Positions 25,185 to 33,865 of a stretch of DNA of 64,000 nt are shown here, piece after piece (position 1 is the first letter of the stretch; every line of letters begins with the position of its first letter). A model generated the notes under the pieces. The model was not told the DNA's origin and did not search any database. It was given only the letters and a program-made list of their open reading frames with translations. This DNA comes from Actinomycetospora straminea (GTDB lineage Bacteria > Actinomycetota > Actinomycetes > Mycobacteriales > Pseudonocardiaceae): the NCBI RefSeq assembly GCF_028737255.1, contig NZ_JAQZAN010000028.1:1-64000 (forward strand), in the 5' to 3' direction. The position numbers were made by a program, and so were the translations under genes.

Positions 25185-25257
25185 CGCCCCCGGCAGGATT
25201 CGAACCTGCGACACCGGCTTTAGGAGAGCCGTGCTCTATCCCCTGAGCTACGGGGGC
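25185..25257 (-). tRNA. tRNA-Arg (anticodon CCU)
   Basis: A 73-base cloverleaf reads on the minus strand. The acceptor stem is GCCCCCG paired with CGGGGGC, with discriminator G. The D arm holds AGCTCAGGGGATAGAGC. The anticodon stem is CGGCT/AGCCG with loop CTCCTAA, so the anticodon is CCT, reading AGG. The T arm is GCAGG-TTCGAAT-CCTGC. The 3' CCA is not encoded. AGG is a rare codon in such GC-rich genomes. Confidence 0.95.
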
Positions 25258-25336
25258 CCGGGCCCAGGGTAGCGGTCGCCCCGATCGATCCCCGCGCGCC
25301 GTTTCGCACCGGCGCCGGTTCGGGAAACGGTTCGTC

Positions 25337-25359
25337 ACCGCCGGCCGGAGGCCGGCGGT
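25337..25359 (-). terminator. Stem-loop downstream of the gene at 25447
   Basis: ACCGCCGGCC and GGCCGGCGGT form a perfect 10-bp stem with a 3-base loop. It lies about 90 bases past the stop of the minus-strand gene at 25447 and before the tRNA. It could end that transcript; the distance makes this uncertain. Confidence 0.4.
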
Positions 25360-25446
25360 CGGGACGGCTCCGCCGGCCGTTGAGCCAGCAGCACCGGCGG
25401 AGTCGTCGCCGCTCGCCCGCGGCGCGCTCGCGCCGGGTGTCCTCGG

Positions 25447-25977
25447 TCAGGACACCTCGGACGGCGCGGGCACCGCCTCGGCCGGCAGCCGCGAGGACGG
25501 CACGTCGACGCGCCGGGAGCGTTCCGCGGCCTCGGCGAGCGCGCGGTGGAAGCGGTCGGTCTCCGGTCCGCCGTCGGTGACGACCACCCGGGAGCCGCGC
25601 TCGGTGGCCCCGACGGGCGTGGACAGCAGGCCGATGCCCGGCTCGGGTCCCTCGACGCGCGTGACCTCGAGCTGGGGGAGCCGGTGGAACGCGACCTGCG
25701 CGTCCGGGTCGGGCCCGTCGCGATCGGGATCGCGATCGGTGACCACGAGGACATCCTGCGTGAGCAGGAGCTCGGTGGTCCGGCGGCGCGGGCGGCCCCG
25801 CCCGAACCACCCCGTGGTCCCGACGACGACGTCGGTCCGCACGGCGTGCGTGACCTCGGGCAGCGGGTCGCGACCCAGCCCGCGGACCTCGGCCTGCTCC
25901 TGGATGAGCGAGATGACGGCGGTCGGCAGGCTGTGCACACCGATGACACGCGATGACGGCTGACGGTGGGTCCCCAC
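25447..25977 (-). CDS. Hypothetical protein, possible PH-like domain
   Basis: The 176-residue protein has alternating beta-strand-like segments: RVIGVHSLPTAVISLIQEQ, VRTDVVVGTTGWFGRGRPRRRTTELLLTQDVLVVTDR, AFHRLPQLEVTRVEGPE and GSRVVVTDGGPETDRFHRALAEAAE. This pattern of strands followed by one C-terminal helix resembles bacterial PH-like domains that regulate or bind lipids or peptides, but no diagnostic motif is visible. The GTG at 25977 is chosen because GGGGAGGGG lies upstream. It is divergent from the sirtuin gene. Confidence 0.6.
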   Translation of the reverse strand: MGTHRQPSSRVIGVHSLPTAVISLIQEQAEVRGLGRDPLPEVTHAVRTDVVVGTTGWFGRGRPRRRTTELLLTQDVLVVTDRDPDRDGPDPDAQVAFHRLPQLEVTRVEGPEPGIGLLSTPVGATERGSRVVVTDGGPETDRFHRALAEAAERSRRVDVPSSRLPAEAVPAPSEVS

Positions 25978-26107
25978 GACACCCCTCCCCGGTGGGCGCC
26001 CGAGCCGGGGATCCGTCACCCGGAGGTGCTCGCGACGCCGCACGGGTGAGTTCGGGGTGAATGAAGGGCGTGTTACACGTGCCCTCCGTGTGGGGGACGG
26101 TGGGGGC

Positions 26108-26905
26108 ATGAGCGACCACGCCGACGCCGCTGCCGAGGTAGCTGCCGAGGATGCCGACGTGGCCCGGGCCGCGGACCTCCTGGCGCGGGCCGAGCGGGTC
26201 ACCGTGCTCACCGGCGCGGGGGTGTCCACCGACTCCGGCATCCCCGACTTCCGCGGCCCGCAGGGCGTCTGGACACGTGACCCGTCGGCCGAGCGGCTCT
26301 CGACGCTGCAGGCCTACGTCTCCGACCCGGAGGTGCGGCGCGAGTCGTGGCGCCAGCGCGCCGTGCACCCGGTGTGGCGGGCGCGCCCCGGTCCTGCGCA
26401 CACCGCGCTCGTCGAGCTCGAGCGCTCCGGGCGGCTGCTCGCGCTGCTGACCCAGAACATCGACGAGCTGCACCAGGCGGCCGGGTCGTCGCCGGACCTG
26501 GTCGTCGAGCTGCACGGGACGGTGCACCAGACGCAGTGCCTGTCGTGCGGCGCCCGCGCACCGATGCCCGAGACGCTCGCCCGCGTCGCGGCCGGCGAGG
26601 AGGACCCGCCGTGCGTGCTCTGCGGCGGTGTCCTCAAGTCGGCGACGATCTCGTTCGGCCAGGAGCTCGACGCGGGCGTGGTCATGCGGGCCCGGCGGGC
26701 CGCGGTGCAGGCCGACGTGCTGCTCGCCGCCGGGACGTCGCTGGGCGTGCACCCGGCGGCGGGCGTCGTCGACCTCGCGGCGGCCGCGGGCGCGGCGGTG
26801 GTCATCGTCAACGCCGAGCCGACGCCGTACGACGACGTCGCCACGGTGGTGCTGCGCGGCGGGACCGGCGAGCTCCTCCCGCGGCTGGTGGCGGGCCTGG
26901 ACTGA
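26108..26905 (+). CDS. Sirtuin (SIR2 family NAD-dependent protein deacylase)
   Basis: The 265-residue protein has the NAD-binding GAGVSTDSGIPDFRG, LTQNIDELH, the catalytic His136 in ELHGTVHQ, zinc Cys144/Cys147 and Cys169/Cys172, and AAGTSLGVHPAAG. It removes acyl groups from lysine using NAD, giving nicotinamide and O-acyl-ADP-ribose. Acetyl, propionyl or succinyl preference cannot be told; the Tyr/Arg pair of Sir5-type desuccinylases is not evident at the usual place. The start is the ATG at 26108. The stop abuts the stop of the convergent membrane protein gene. Confidence 0.93.
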   Translation: MSDHADAAAEVAAEDADVARAADLLARAERVTVLTGAGVSTDSGIPDFRGPQGVWTRDPSAERLSTLQAYVSDPEVRRESWRQRAVHPVWRARPGPAHTALVELERSGRLLALLTQNIDELHQAAGSSPDLVVELHGTVHQTQCLSCGARAPMPETLARVAAGEEDPPCVLCGGVLKSATISFGQELDAGVVMRARRAAVQADVLLAAGTSLGVHPAAGVVDLAAAAGAAVVIVNAEPTPYDDVATVVLRGGTGELLPRLVAGLD

Positions 26906-27676
26906 TCAGCGCGTGAAGTCGGTGAGCACCCGCTGCACCGGCGCGGGCGCCACCGCGACGTCGCCCCGGAACGGCTGGTCGATCGCGACGGCGACGAAGA
27001 GCAGCACGCCGATCGTGGCGGCGAGGCTGCCGGTCATCAGCAGGTGCAGCGCGGTGCTGCGCAGCCCGAAGATCATGCCGAAGCCGATCGTGACGACCGC
27101 GCCGAGCACGAGCGCGATCCACAGCACGACGGGCAGGCCCTGGCCGACGAAGTCGAGGCGCTGGGAGCGGAAGGACACGACCTCGGCGAAGCGGTCGGCC
27201 TCGACGGCGACGTACTGCTGCTGGATCGGCGTGTCCGCGGGCAGCGTCGCGAGGCGGGCGGCCATGCGGTCGAGGACCTCGGCCACCGCCGGGTCGCCGG
27301 GCTCCCCGCGGCCCATCGCGGGCCACTCCTCGGTCACCACGGCGGCGGCGTAGTCGCGGACGTCGGTCTGGATGCCGGCGCGGACCTCCGGCGGGAACGC
27401 GGCGCTCTCGCGGTAGAGCCCGCGCAGGGCGCTCGCCTCCTGGCCGACGACCTCGGAGGCCCGGCTGAACTGCTGCCAGGTCACCACGACGACGAAGGCC
27501 AGCAGCACCGCGTAGATCACGCCGACGATGGCGATGAGGTAGCCGGCGACGTCGTTGTGCTCGCCCTCGGCGAGGTGGGGCCACCGGCGGCGGACGAGCA
27601 CCTGGAGCCCGATGACCAGCGCGGGGACGACGACGACGAGCAGGACGAACAGCGCCCAGACGGGCAGCACGGTCAT
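26906..27676 (-). CDS. DUF4239 (bestrophin-like domain) membrane protein
   Basis: The 256-residue protein has an N-terminal membrane helix (WALFVLLVVVVPALVIGL), a second helix around AGYLIAIVGVIYAVLLAFVVVVTW, a soluble region of about 100 residues rich in Glu and Arg, then two C-terminal helices (LPVVLWIALVLGAVVTIGFG and LMTGSLAATIGVLLFVAVAI). This architecture and the LAFVVVVTWQQFSRASE segment match the DUF4239 family, related to bestrophin-like channels; function unknown. The ATG at 27676 begins the conserved part. Confidence 0.8.
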   Translation of the reverse strand: MTVLPVWALFVLLVVVVPALVIGLQVLVRRRWPHLAEGEHNDVAGYLIAIVGVIYAVLLAFVVVVTWQQFSRASEVVGQEASALRGLYRESAAFPPEVRAGIQTDVRDYAAAVVTEEWPAMGRGEPGDPAVAEVLDRMAARLATLPADTPIQQQYVAVEADRFAEVVSFRSQRLDFVGQGLPVVLWIALVLGAVVTIGFGMIFGLRSTALHLLMTGSLAATIGVLLFVAVAIDQPFRGDVAVAPAPVQRVLTDFTR

Positions 27677-27782
27677 CGGGGCCCCGGGTCCGCGGCGGAC
27701 ACGGGCGGAGCCTAACGGCAGAGCGGGGTGGGCCGACCGGCCCGGCCGTGCGAGCGCGCGGCCACCGGAGCACGATGCGCCC

Positions 27783-28301
27783 ATGCCTTCCGTCGACCTC
27801 GCCCAGGTGCCGCAGCGTCTCGCCACCGGGGCCTTCATCCTCAACTCGGGCCTGCAGAAGTGGTCCGGCGACGAGGAGACCGCGTCCGGGCTGCACGGCT
27901 TCGCCTCGGGCGCCTACCCGTTCCTCAAGGACATGGACCCGCCGACGTTCCTCAAGGTCCTGTCCGTGGGGGAGATGGCCGTCGGCGCGACGTTGCTCGC
28001 CCCGTTCGTCTCCGGCCGCGTCGCCGGCGCCGCGCTGACCGGCTTCTCGTCGGGCATGCTCGGGCTCTACCTGCGCACGCCGGGGATGCACGACGGCAGG
28101 CTGCGCCCGACCCAGCAGGGCACGCCGATCGCCAAGGACATCTGGATGCTCGGCATCGGCGTCGCGCTCCTGCTCGGCACCGGGCGCCGGCGCGCGGAGA
28201 AGAAGGCCGAGAAGCGGGTGTGGAAGGCCGAGCGGCGGGCGGCGCTGGCGGAGGCGAAGGTGTCGCAGACCGCGGCCCGGCTCGCGGAGGAGCGCGGTTG
28301 A
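27783..28301 (+). CDS. DoxX-like membrane protein
   Basis: The 172-residue protein has helices FLKVLSVGEMAVGATLLAPFV, GAALTGFSSGMLGLYLR and IWMLGIGVALLLGTG, then a highly charged C-terminal helix (RRRAEKKAEKRVWKAERRAALAEAK) predicted to be cytoplasmic and possibly coiled. The N-terminal GAFILNSGLQKWSGD segment resembles DoxX proteins of the electron-transfer or oxidant-handling type. No partner is adjacent except the next gene, an MpaB-like heme protein, 28 bases downstream; the two may form an operon. Confidence 0.65.
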   Translation: MPSVDLAQVPQRLATGAFILNSGLQKWSGDEETASGLHGFASGAYPFLKDMDPPTFLKVLSVGEMAVGATLLAPFVSGRVAGAALTGFSSGMLGLYLRTPGMHDGRLRPTQQGTPIAKDIWMLGIGVALLLGTGRRRAEKKAEKRVWKAERRAALAEAKVSQTAARLAEERG

Positions 28302-28329
28302 CACGCCGCGGATCGGTGACCCCGTCCCC

Positions 28330-29208
28330 ATGACGGGCGCGGCGGCGGTGACCGATGACGACCTCGGGGACGTCGGGGACCTCGGCCTCTTCGGTCCGAC
28401 GTCGGTGACCTGGCGGGTGCAGCTGGAGCCGGTGCTGTGGGTGGCCGGGATGCGGGCGCTGCTGCTGCAGTCGCTCCACCCGCAGGTCATGCGGGCGACC
28501 TTCCAGAACTCCGCCCTGTTCGACCCGAAGAAGGCGTGGCCGCGCTTCCAGCGGACCGTCGGGTTCGTCGGCACCCGCACGTTCGGCTCGCGCGCCGACG
28601 TGGAGGAGGCGGGCTCGCGCGTCCGCCGCCTCCACTCGACCCTGCGCGGCCGCGACCCGGACGGCACCGAGATCGCCCTCGACGACCCGGAGAACCTCCT
28701 CTGGGTGCACAACGCCGAGATCGACTCGTACGTCGACGTGGCCCGCCGCGCCGGGGTGGTCGACGACGCCGAGGCCGACGCCTACGTCGCCGAGAGCGTG
28801 CGGGCCGCCGAGGTCGTGGGCCTCGACCCGGCGATCGTCCCGGCGTCGCGGGCCGAGCTCGCCGCGTACTTCGAGCGCGTGCGCCCCCGGCTGCGGCTCA
28901 CCGACGAGGCGCGCCGGGGCGTCGGGGGCCTGCTCACGCCGCAGCCCGGCGCGCCTACCGGGATCGCGCTGACGCTGTCGTCGGTCGCCGCGATCTCGTT
29001 CTCGACGCTGCCGCGGTGGGCGCGGAGGATGTACGGGCTGCCGGGCCTGCCGACCACGGACCTCGGCGTCACCCTCGCCCTGCGCGCGCTCTACACGGCG
29101 ACGACCCTGCTGCCCGACATCCCCGCGCCGCCCGACGTCGCCCGCGCCCGCCGGCTCGTCCGCGAGGCCCGCGAGGTCCGCGAGGCCCGCGAGTCCCGCG
29201 CGGGCTGA
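28330..29208 (+). CDS. Oxygenase MpaB family protein (DUF2236)
   Basis: The 292-residue protein carries family markers of the ER-bound/latex-clearing-protein-like oxygenases: GPTSVTWRVQLEPVLWVAGMRALLLQSLHPQVMRA near the N-terminus, WVHNAEIDSYV, and GIALTLSSVAAISFSTLPRWARRMYGLP. Related proteins bind heme b and cleave or oxidise isoprenoid or fatty substrates. The C-terminus ends in a degenerate REAREVREARESR repeat caused by short DNA repeats. It lies downstream of a DoxX-like gene and 114 bases before the thiolase. The substrate is unknown. Confidence 0.8.
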   Translation: MTGAAAVTDDDLGDVGDLGLFGPTSVTWRVQLEPVLWVAGMRALLLQSLHPQVMRATFQNSALFDPKKAWPRFQRTVGFVGTRTFGSRADVEEAGSRVRRLHSTLRGRDPDGTEIALDDPENLLWVHNAEIDSYVDVARRAGVVDDAEADAYVAESVRAAEVVGLDPAIVPASRAELAAYFERVRPRLRLTDEARRGVGGLLTPQPGAPTGIALTLSSVAAISFSTLPRWARRMYGLPGLPTTDLGVTLALRALYTATTLLPDIPAPPDVARARRLVREAREVREARESRAG

Positions 29209-29251
29209 CCGGTCCCGCGGTGACCGCGCGGGAGTGACGTGGTCACCCCTG

Positions 29252-29278
29252 GTGTCAGCCTGGCGGCCACGCTGACAC
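29252..29278. repeat. 27-bp dyad element, copy 1 (thiolase promoter region)
   Basis: GTGTCAGCCTGG, a 3-base spacer CGG and CCACGCTGACAC form an inverted repeat with one mismatch. It lies 45 bases before the thiolase start, in a non-coding stretch. Related copies are at 37456 and 60095. The shared form is TGYCAGCSTGG-N3-CCASGCTGRCA. Such symmetry suggests a dimeric DNA-binding protein; at this copy it could control the thiolase-SDR genes. Confidence 0.7.
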
Positions 29279-29322
29279 TGGACGTCAGGGAAGCCCCCAC
29301 GATCACTCACCGAGGAGAGCCC

Positions 29323-30471
<1,149 letters not shown>

Positions 30472-30483
30472 CACCGTCACCGC

Positions 30484-31257
30484 ATGGAGCTGACTGATCG
30501 CGTCGCCGTCGTCACCGGGGCCGGCGGCGGCATCGGGCGGGCACTGGTGGACGCGCTGCGCGGGGCGGGCGCCCGGGTCGCGGCCACCGACCGGGACGGG
30601 GCCCTCGGCGGTGTCGACGCGGACCTCGTCCGCCCCCTCGACGTCACCGACGCCGACGCCACCGCGGCGATGCTCACCGAGGTGGCGGGCGCGCTCGGGC
30701 CGGTCGACCTGTTCTTCGCCAACGCCGGCGTCGCCGCGGGCACCGATCCGGTCGAGACGCCCGACGACGTCTGGGACACGGTCCTCGACGTCAACGTCCG
30801 CGCGCACATCACCGCCGCGCGCCTGCTGCTGCCCGGGTGGCTCGAGCGCGGCGAGGGCTACTTCGTCGCGACGGCGTCGGCGGCGGGCCTGCTCACCCAG
30901 ATCGGGTCGGCGCCCTACGCGGTCAGCAAGCACGCGGCGGTGGCGTTCGCCGAGTGGCTCTCGGTGACCTACGGCGGGCGCGGCCTCCGGGTGAGCACCG
31001 TCTGCCCCATGGGTGTGGCGACGCCGATGCTCGAGGTCGACCCGGGCGGCATGGGCTCGCGGGCCACCGGCGCGGTCCGGGCGGCCGGCGAGGTGCTGAC
31101 ACCCGAGGCGGTGGCGGACGCCGTCGTCGAGGGCGTGCGGCGCGAGGAGTTCCTGATCCTGCCCCACCCGGAGGTGCTGACCTTCTTCCGGCGCAAGGGC
31201 GACGACTACGAGCGGTGGCTCGCGGGGATGCGCCGGCTGCAGGACTCGCTGGGCTGA
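30484..31257 (+). CDS. Short-chain dehydrogenase/reductase
   Basis: The 257-residue Rossmann protein has GAGGGIG for NAD(P), ANAGVAAG, a Ser-rich strand VATASAAGLL and the catalytic pair Tyr145/Lys149 in YAVSK. The Asp at the end of the second strand (ATDRDG) suggests NAD preference. It is probably co-transcribed with the thiolase and may oxidise a hydroxyacyl intermediate. The C-terminal tail (FLILPHPEVLTFFRRKGDDYERWLAGM) is typical of an actinobacterial SDR subgroup of unknown substrate. Confidence 0.88.
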   Translation: MELTDRVAVVTGAGGGIGRALVDALRGAGARVAATDRDGALGGVDADLVRPLDVTDADATAAMLTEVAGALGPVDLFFANAGVAAGTDPVETPDDVWDTVLDVNVRAHITAARLLLPGWLERGEGYFVATASAAGLLTQIGSAPYAVSKHAAVAFAEWLSVTYGGRGLRVSTVCPMGVATPMLEVDPGGMGSRATGAVRAAGEVLTPEAVADAVVEGVRREEFLILPHPEVLTFFRRKGDDYERWLAGMRRLQDSLG

Positions 31258-31302
31258 CCGGCGACTCGTGCGCCGCTGCGCCCTGCTGCCAGGATGCCGC
31301 GC

Positions 31303-31929
31303 ATGGCCGACGTGCTCGCCCTGGCCCGCGAGGAGCGCGGGGAGCTCGCCGACCTCCTCGCCACGCTCACCCCGGAGCAGTGGGACGCGCCGACGCTGTG
31401 CTCCGGGTGGTCGGTGCGCGACGTCGTCGCCCACGTCATCAGCTACGACGTGCAGGGCATGACGGGGTTCGTGCGCACCCTGGTGCAGTCGGGCTTCTCC
31501 CCGGACCGCGCCAACCGTCGTGCCGTCGACGCCCTGCACGAGCTCGACCCGTGGAACCTCGTCGACCTCGTGCGCCGCTACCGCACCCCGGAGGGGGTCG
31601 CGGCGCGGTTCGGGTACCGGGTCGCGCTCACCGACGGCACCATCCACCACCAGGACATCCGCCGTCCCCTCGGACTGCCGCGCACCATCCCGCCCGAGCG
31701 GCTGCGCACGGTCCTCGCCTTCGCCGTGATCGCCCCGCCGATCCACGCCGCCCACCGCATCCGCGGGCTGCGCCTGGTGGCCACCGACGTCGACTGGACG
31801 TGGGGGAAGGGTCCCGAGGTGACCGGCCCGGGCGAAGCGGTGCTGATGGCCGCGGCCGGGCGGGCCGACGCCCTCGACGAGCTCGACGGCCCGGGCCTGG
31901 GCACCCTCGCCGGCCGGGTGCGGGCCTGA
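31303..31929 (+). CDS. Maleylpyruvate isomerase family mycothiol-dependent enzyme
   Basis: The protein of about 208 residues has the MDMPI signature: PTLCSGWSVRDVVAHVISYD, a central HHQDIRRPLGLPR segment with two His, and GPEVTGPGEAVLMAAAGR at the end. It is clearly related to the gene at 202. A metal-bound four-helix bundle using mycothiol is expected. The ATG at 31303 is preferred over 31294 because CCAGGA lies at a suitable distance. The next gene, 24 bases on, is an Rv2466c-like mycothiol-linked protein, so the pair may act in thiol-dependent detoxification. Confidence 0.8.
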   Translation: MADVLALAREERGELADLLATLTPEQWDAPTLCSGWSVRDVVAHVISYDVQGMTGFVRTLVQSGFSPDRANRRAVDALHELDPWNLVDLVRRYRTPEGVAARFGYRVALTDGTIHHQDIRRPLGLPRTIPPERLRTVLAFAVIAPPIHAAHRIRGLRLVATDVDWTWGKGPEVTGPGEAVLMAAAGRADALDELDGPGLGTLAGRVRA

Positions 31930-31953
31930 TCACGCCGACCTAGGGTCTCCGGC

Positions 31954-32673
31954 GTGGACGTCCGCTTCTGGTTCGACCCGATCTGCCCCTTCTGCTGGAT
32001 GACGAGCAAGTGGCTGCGCCTGGTCGCCGGCCAGCGCGACCTCGCCGTCGAGTGGCGCTTCATCTCGTTGCGCCTGGTCAACGCGGGGGTGGACTACGCC
32101 GCGCAGTTCCCGCCGGAGTACGAGGCGGGCCACACCGCGGGCCTGCGCGGGCTGCGCGTGGCGGCGCGGACGCGCAAGGAGCACGGCACCGAGGCCCTCG
32201 ACCGCCTGCAGGAGGCGTTCGGCCGCCACGTCTTCGAGCAGGAGCCGGTGCCCGACACCGCCGCGGCGCGCGAGGCGCACGGCTCGGACGCGTTCCTGGG
32301 GGCCGTGCTGACCACGGCGGACCTGCCGACGTCGCTGGCGGAGGCGGCCGACGACACCGCCTGGGACGAGGTCGTGCAGGCCGAGACCGACGAGGCGCTC
32401 GCCCTGACCGGCCGGGACGTCGGCACCCCGATCATCCAGGTCGACCCGCCGGAGGGGCTCGCGTTCTTCGGCCCGGTGATCAGCCGGATGCCGACCGCGG
32501 AGCAGGCGGGCGAGCTGTGGGACCACGCGGTCGGGCTCGCACGCTTCCCCGGGTTCGCCGAGCTCAAGCGCTCGCTGCGCGAGCAGCCGCAGCTGCCGTC
32601 GTTCGGCGTCTCCACCGACGAGGTGGGCGTCGTGGAGGACTGGCACGGCGGGAGCCGCCGCCAGCACCGGTGA
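31954..32673 (+). CDS. DsbA-fold mycothiol-dependent nitroreductase/oxidoreductase (Rv2466c-like)
   Basis: The 239-residue protein has a thioredoxin-fold start with the redox motif CPFC in FWFDPICPFCWMTSKWL, then an alpha-helical insert and a DVGTPIIQV...AFFGPVISRMP segment holding the cis-Pro. The pattern matches M. tuberculosis Rv2466c (FWFDPLCPWCW, DVGTPTIHV, AFFGPVLSKIP), a mycothiol-dependent reductase induced by oxidative stress. The active pair here is C-P-F-C rather than C-P-W-C. The GTG start at 31954 directly precedes the conserved strand. It converges on the NYN-domain gene with one base between stops. Confidence 0.88.
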   Translation: MDVRFWFDPICPFCWMTSKWLRLVAGQRDLAVEWRFISLRLVNAGVDYAAQFPPEYEAGHTAGLRGLRVAARTRKEHGTEALDRLQEAFGRHVFEQEPVPDTAAAREAHGSDAFLGAVLTTADLPTSLAEAADDTAWDEVVQAETDEALALTGRDVGTPIIQVDPPEGLAFFGPVISRMPTAEQAGELWDHAVGLARFPGFAELKRSLREQPQLPSFGVSTDEVGVVEDWHGGSRRQHR

Positions 32674-32674
32674 T

Positions 32675-33754
32675 CTAGCTGGCGCGCAGCTGGTAGTCCC
32701 CGCGGCCCTCGTCCCACTCCATGGTCACGAGGTCGCGGGCGCGGGCGGCGCGGGCGAAGGACAGGAAGTTCGAGAACCCGTAGCGCTTCTCCGAGAACCC
32801 CGGCTCGCGCTTGCGCATCTGGTCCTTGAGCCCCGAGAGCTGGGGCGGGCCGCCGGCTCCCTGCAGGTCGCGGACGGTTTGCGCGAGCAGCGCGAACGCC
32901 TCGTCCTCGGCCGACGCGTTCTCCGGGAAGGCGACCTCGGGGTCGCCCGCCGCGGTGCCCGGCGCGAGGGCGAGGACGCCGCGGTTCTCGAGGTGGCGCA
33001 GCAGCTCGCCGAAGCCGCGGAAGCCCTGGTCGCCCTCGTCGAAGGTCGGGTCCTTGCGGAGGATCGCGCGCTTGAGGGTGGAGGCGCGCACGGGGCCGTC
33101 GGTGGCGCGGGCGAGGCCGGCGAGGGTGCTGGTGACGACGGCGTCGAGGTCGGGGTCGGCGGCCGCCGGCGGCTCCTCCCGCTCGACGGCCGGGGCCGGC
33201 TCGGGGGCGGCGGGCTCCGACGGCGCCGCGGCGCCCGGGCGGCGGCGCGCGGGCCGGCTCGTGACCGCGCGGCCCTCGACGCCGGGCAGCCGGTCGTAGA
33301 AGAGGAACTCGTCGCACGCCGCGGGCAGGAGCTTCGACGTCGACGACTGCACGCCGATGCCGATGACGCGCTTGTCCATCTCGCGCAGCTTGTGCATGAG
33401 CGGGGTGAAGTCGGAGTCGCCGGTGCCGATCGCGAAGGTGGTGACGAACCCGCGCTCGTAGGCGAGCTCGATCGCGTCGACGGCCATCTTGATGTCCGCG
33501 GCGTTCTTGCGGGACCCGCCGATCCGCTGCGGGATCTCGATGAGCTCGACCTGCGCGCGGGCGAGCAGGCGGCGGTCCTCGTCGAAGGCGGACCAGTCGC
33601 CGTAGGCGCGGCGCGTCACGACGCGGCCCCGCTCGGCCAGCGCGTCGGCGACCGGCCCGAAGTCGAAGGGGGACACCCCCAGCCCGTCCCGCGCCCCGAT
33701 CGCGAGGTTCTCGTAGTCGAGGAACAGGGCGATGCGTTCGTCCTCGGGAGCCAC
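32675..33754 (-). CDS. NYN (PIN-like) ribonuclease domain protein with two OST-HTH/LOTUS domains
   Basis: The protein of about 359 residues begins with an NYN/LabA-type domain: ALFLDYENLAIGAR, a central NAADIKMAVDAIELAYE and GTGDSDFTPLMHKLRE supply the acidic residues expected to bind Mg in the PIN-like fold. An Ala/Pro/Glu linker follows. Two winged-helix OST-HTH units (about 225-290 and 295-359) each contain a KDPTF/REPGF...FGELLRHLE or FSNFLSFAR pattern. In other systems these domains bind RNA or G-quadruplex-like structures. RNA turnover is the likely role. The GTG at 33754 is the likely start; the frame remains open to ATG 33796. It is divergent from the nicotinate cluster. Confidence 0.8.
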   Translation of the reverse strand: MAPEDERIALFLDYENLAIGARDGLGVSPFDFGPVADALAERGRVVTRRAYGDWSAFDEDRRLLARAQVELIEIPQRIGGSRKNAADIKMAVDAIELAYERGFVTTFAIGTGDSDFTPLMHKLREMDKRVIGIGVQSSTSKLLPAACDEFLFYDRLPGVEGRAVTSRPARRRPGAAAPSEPAAPEPAPAVEREEPPAAADPDLDAVVTSTLAGLARATDGPVRASTLKRAILRKDPTFDEGDQGFRGFGELLRHLENRGVLALAPGTAAGDPEVAFPENASAEDEAFALLAQTVRDLQGAGGPPQLSGLKDQMRKREPGFSEKRYGFSNFLSFARAARARDLVTMEWDEGRGDYQLRAS

Positions 33755-33824
33755 CGGGGCAGCGTAGGCCCCTGGTCCGGACAGCGGTCCGGGCATGACG
33801 ATTGCGTTGCAGACCTTGCGTGCT

Positions 33825-33848
33825 CGGATAGTACGTGCTCGGATTGAA
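33825..33848 (+). promoter_or_regulatory. Shared nicotinate-cluster element upstream of nicX
   Basis: A 24-base stretch beginning CGGATAGTACGTGCTC and ending GGATTGAA occurs here, 17 bases before the nicX ATG. It occurs identically, on the opposite strand, at 44657-44680 before nicC. Its centre AGTACGTGCT is an imperfect palindrome, and GTGCTCGGAT is repeated directly across it (33821 and 33836 regions). A diverged copy precedes the marR gene. It is probably the operator, overlapping the promoter, for the MarR regulator. Confidence 0.75.
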
Positions 33849-33865
33849 GCGGAGGTGGTCGACCG

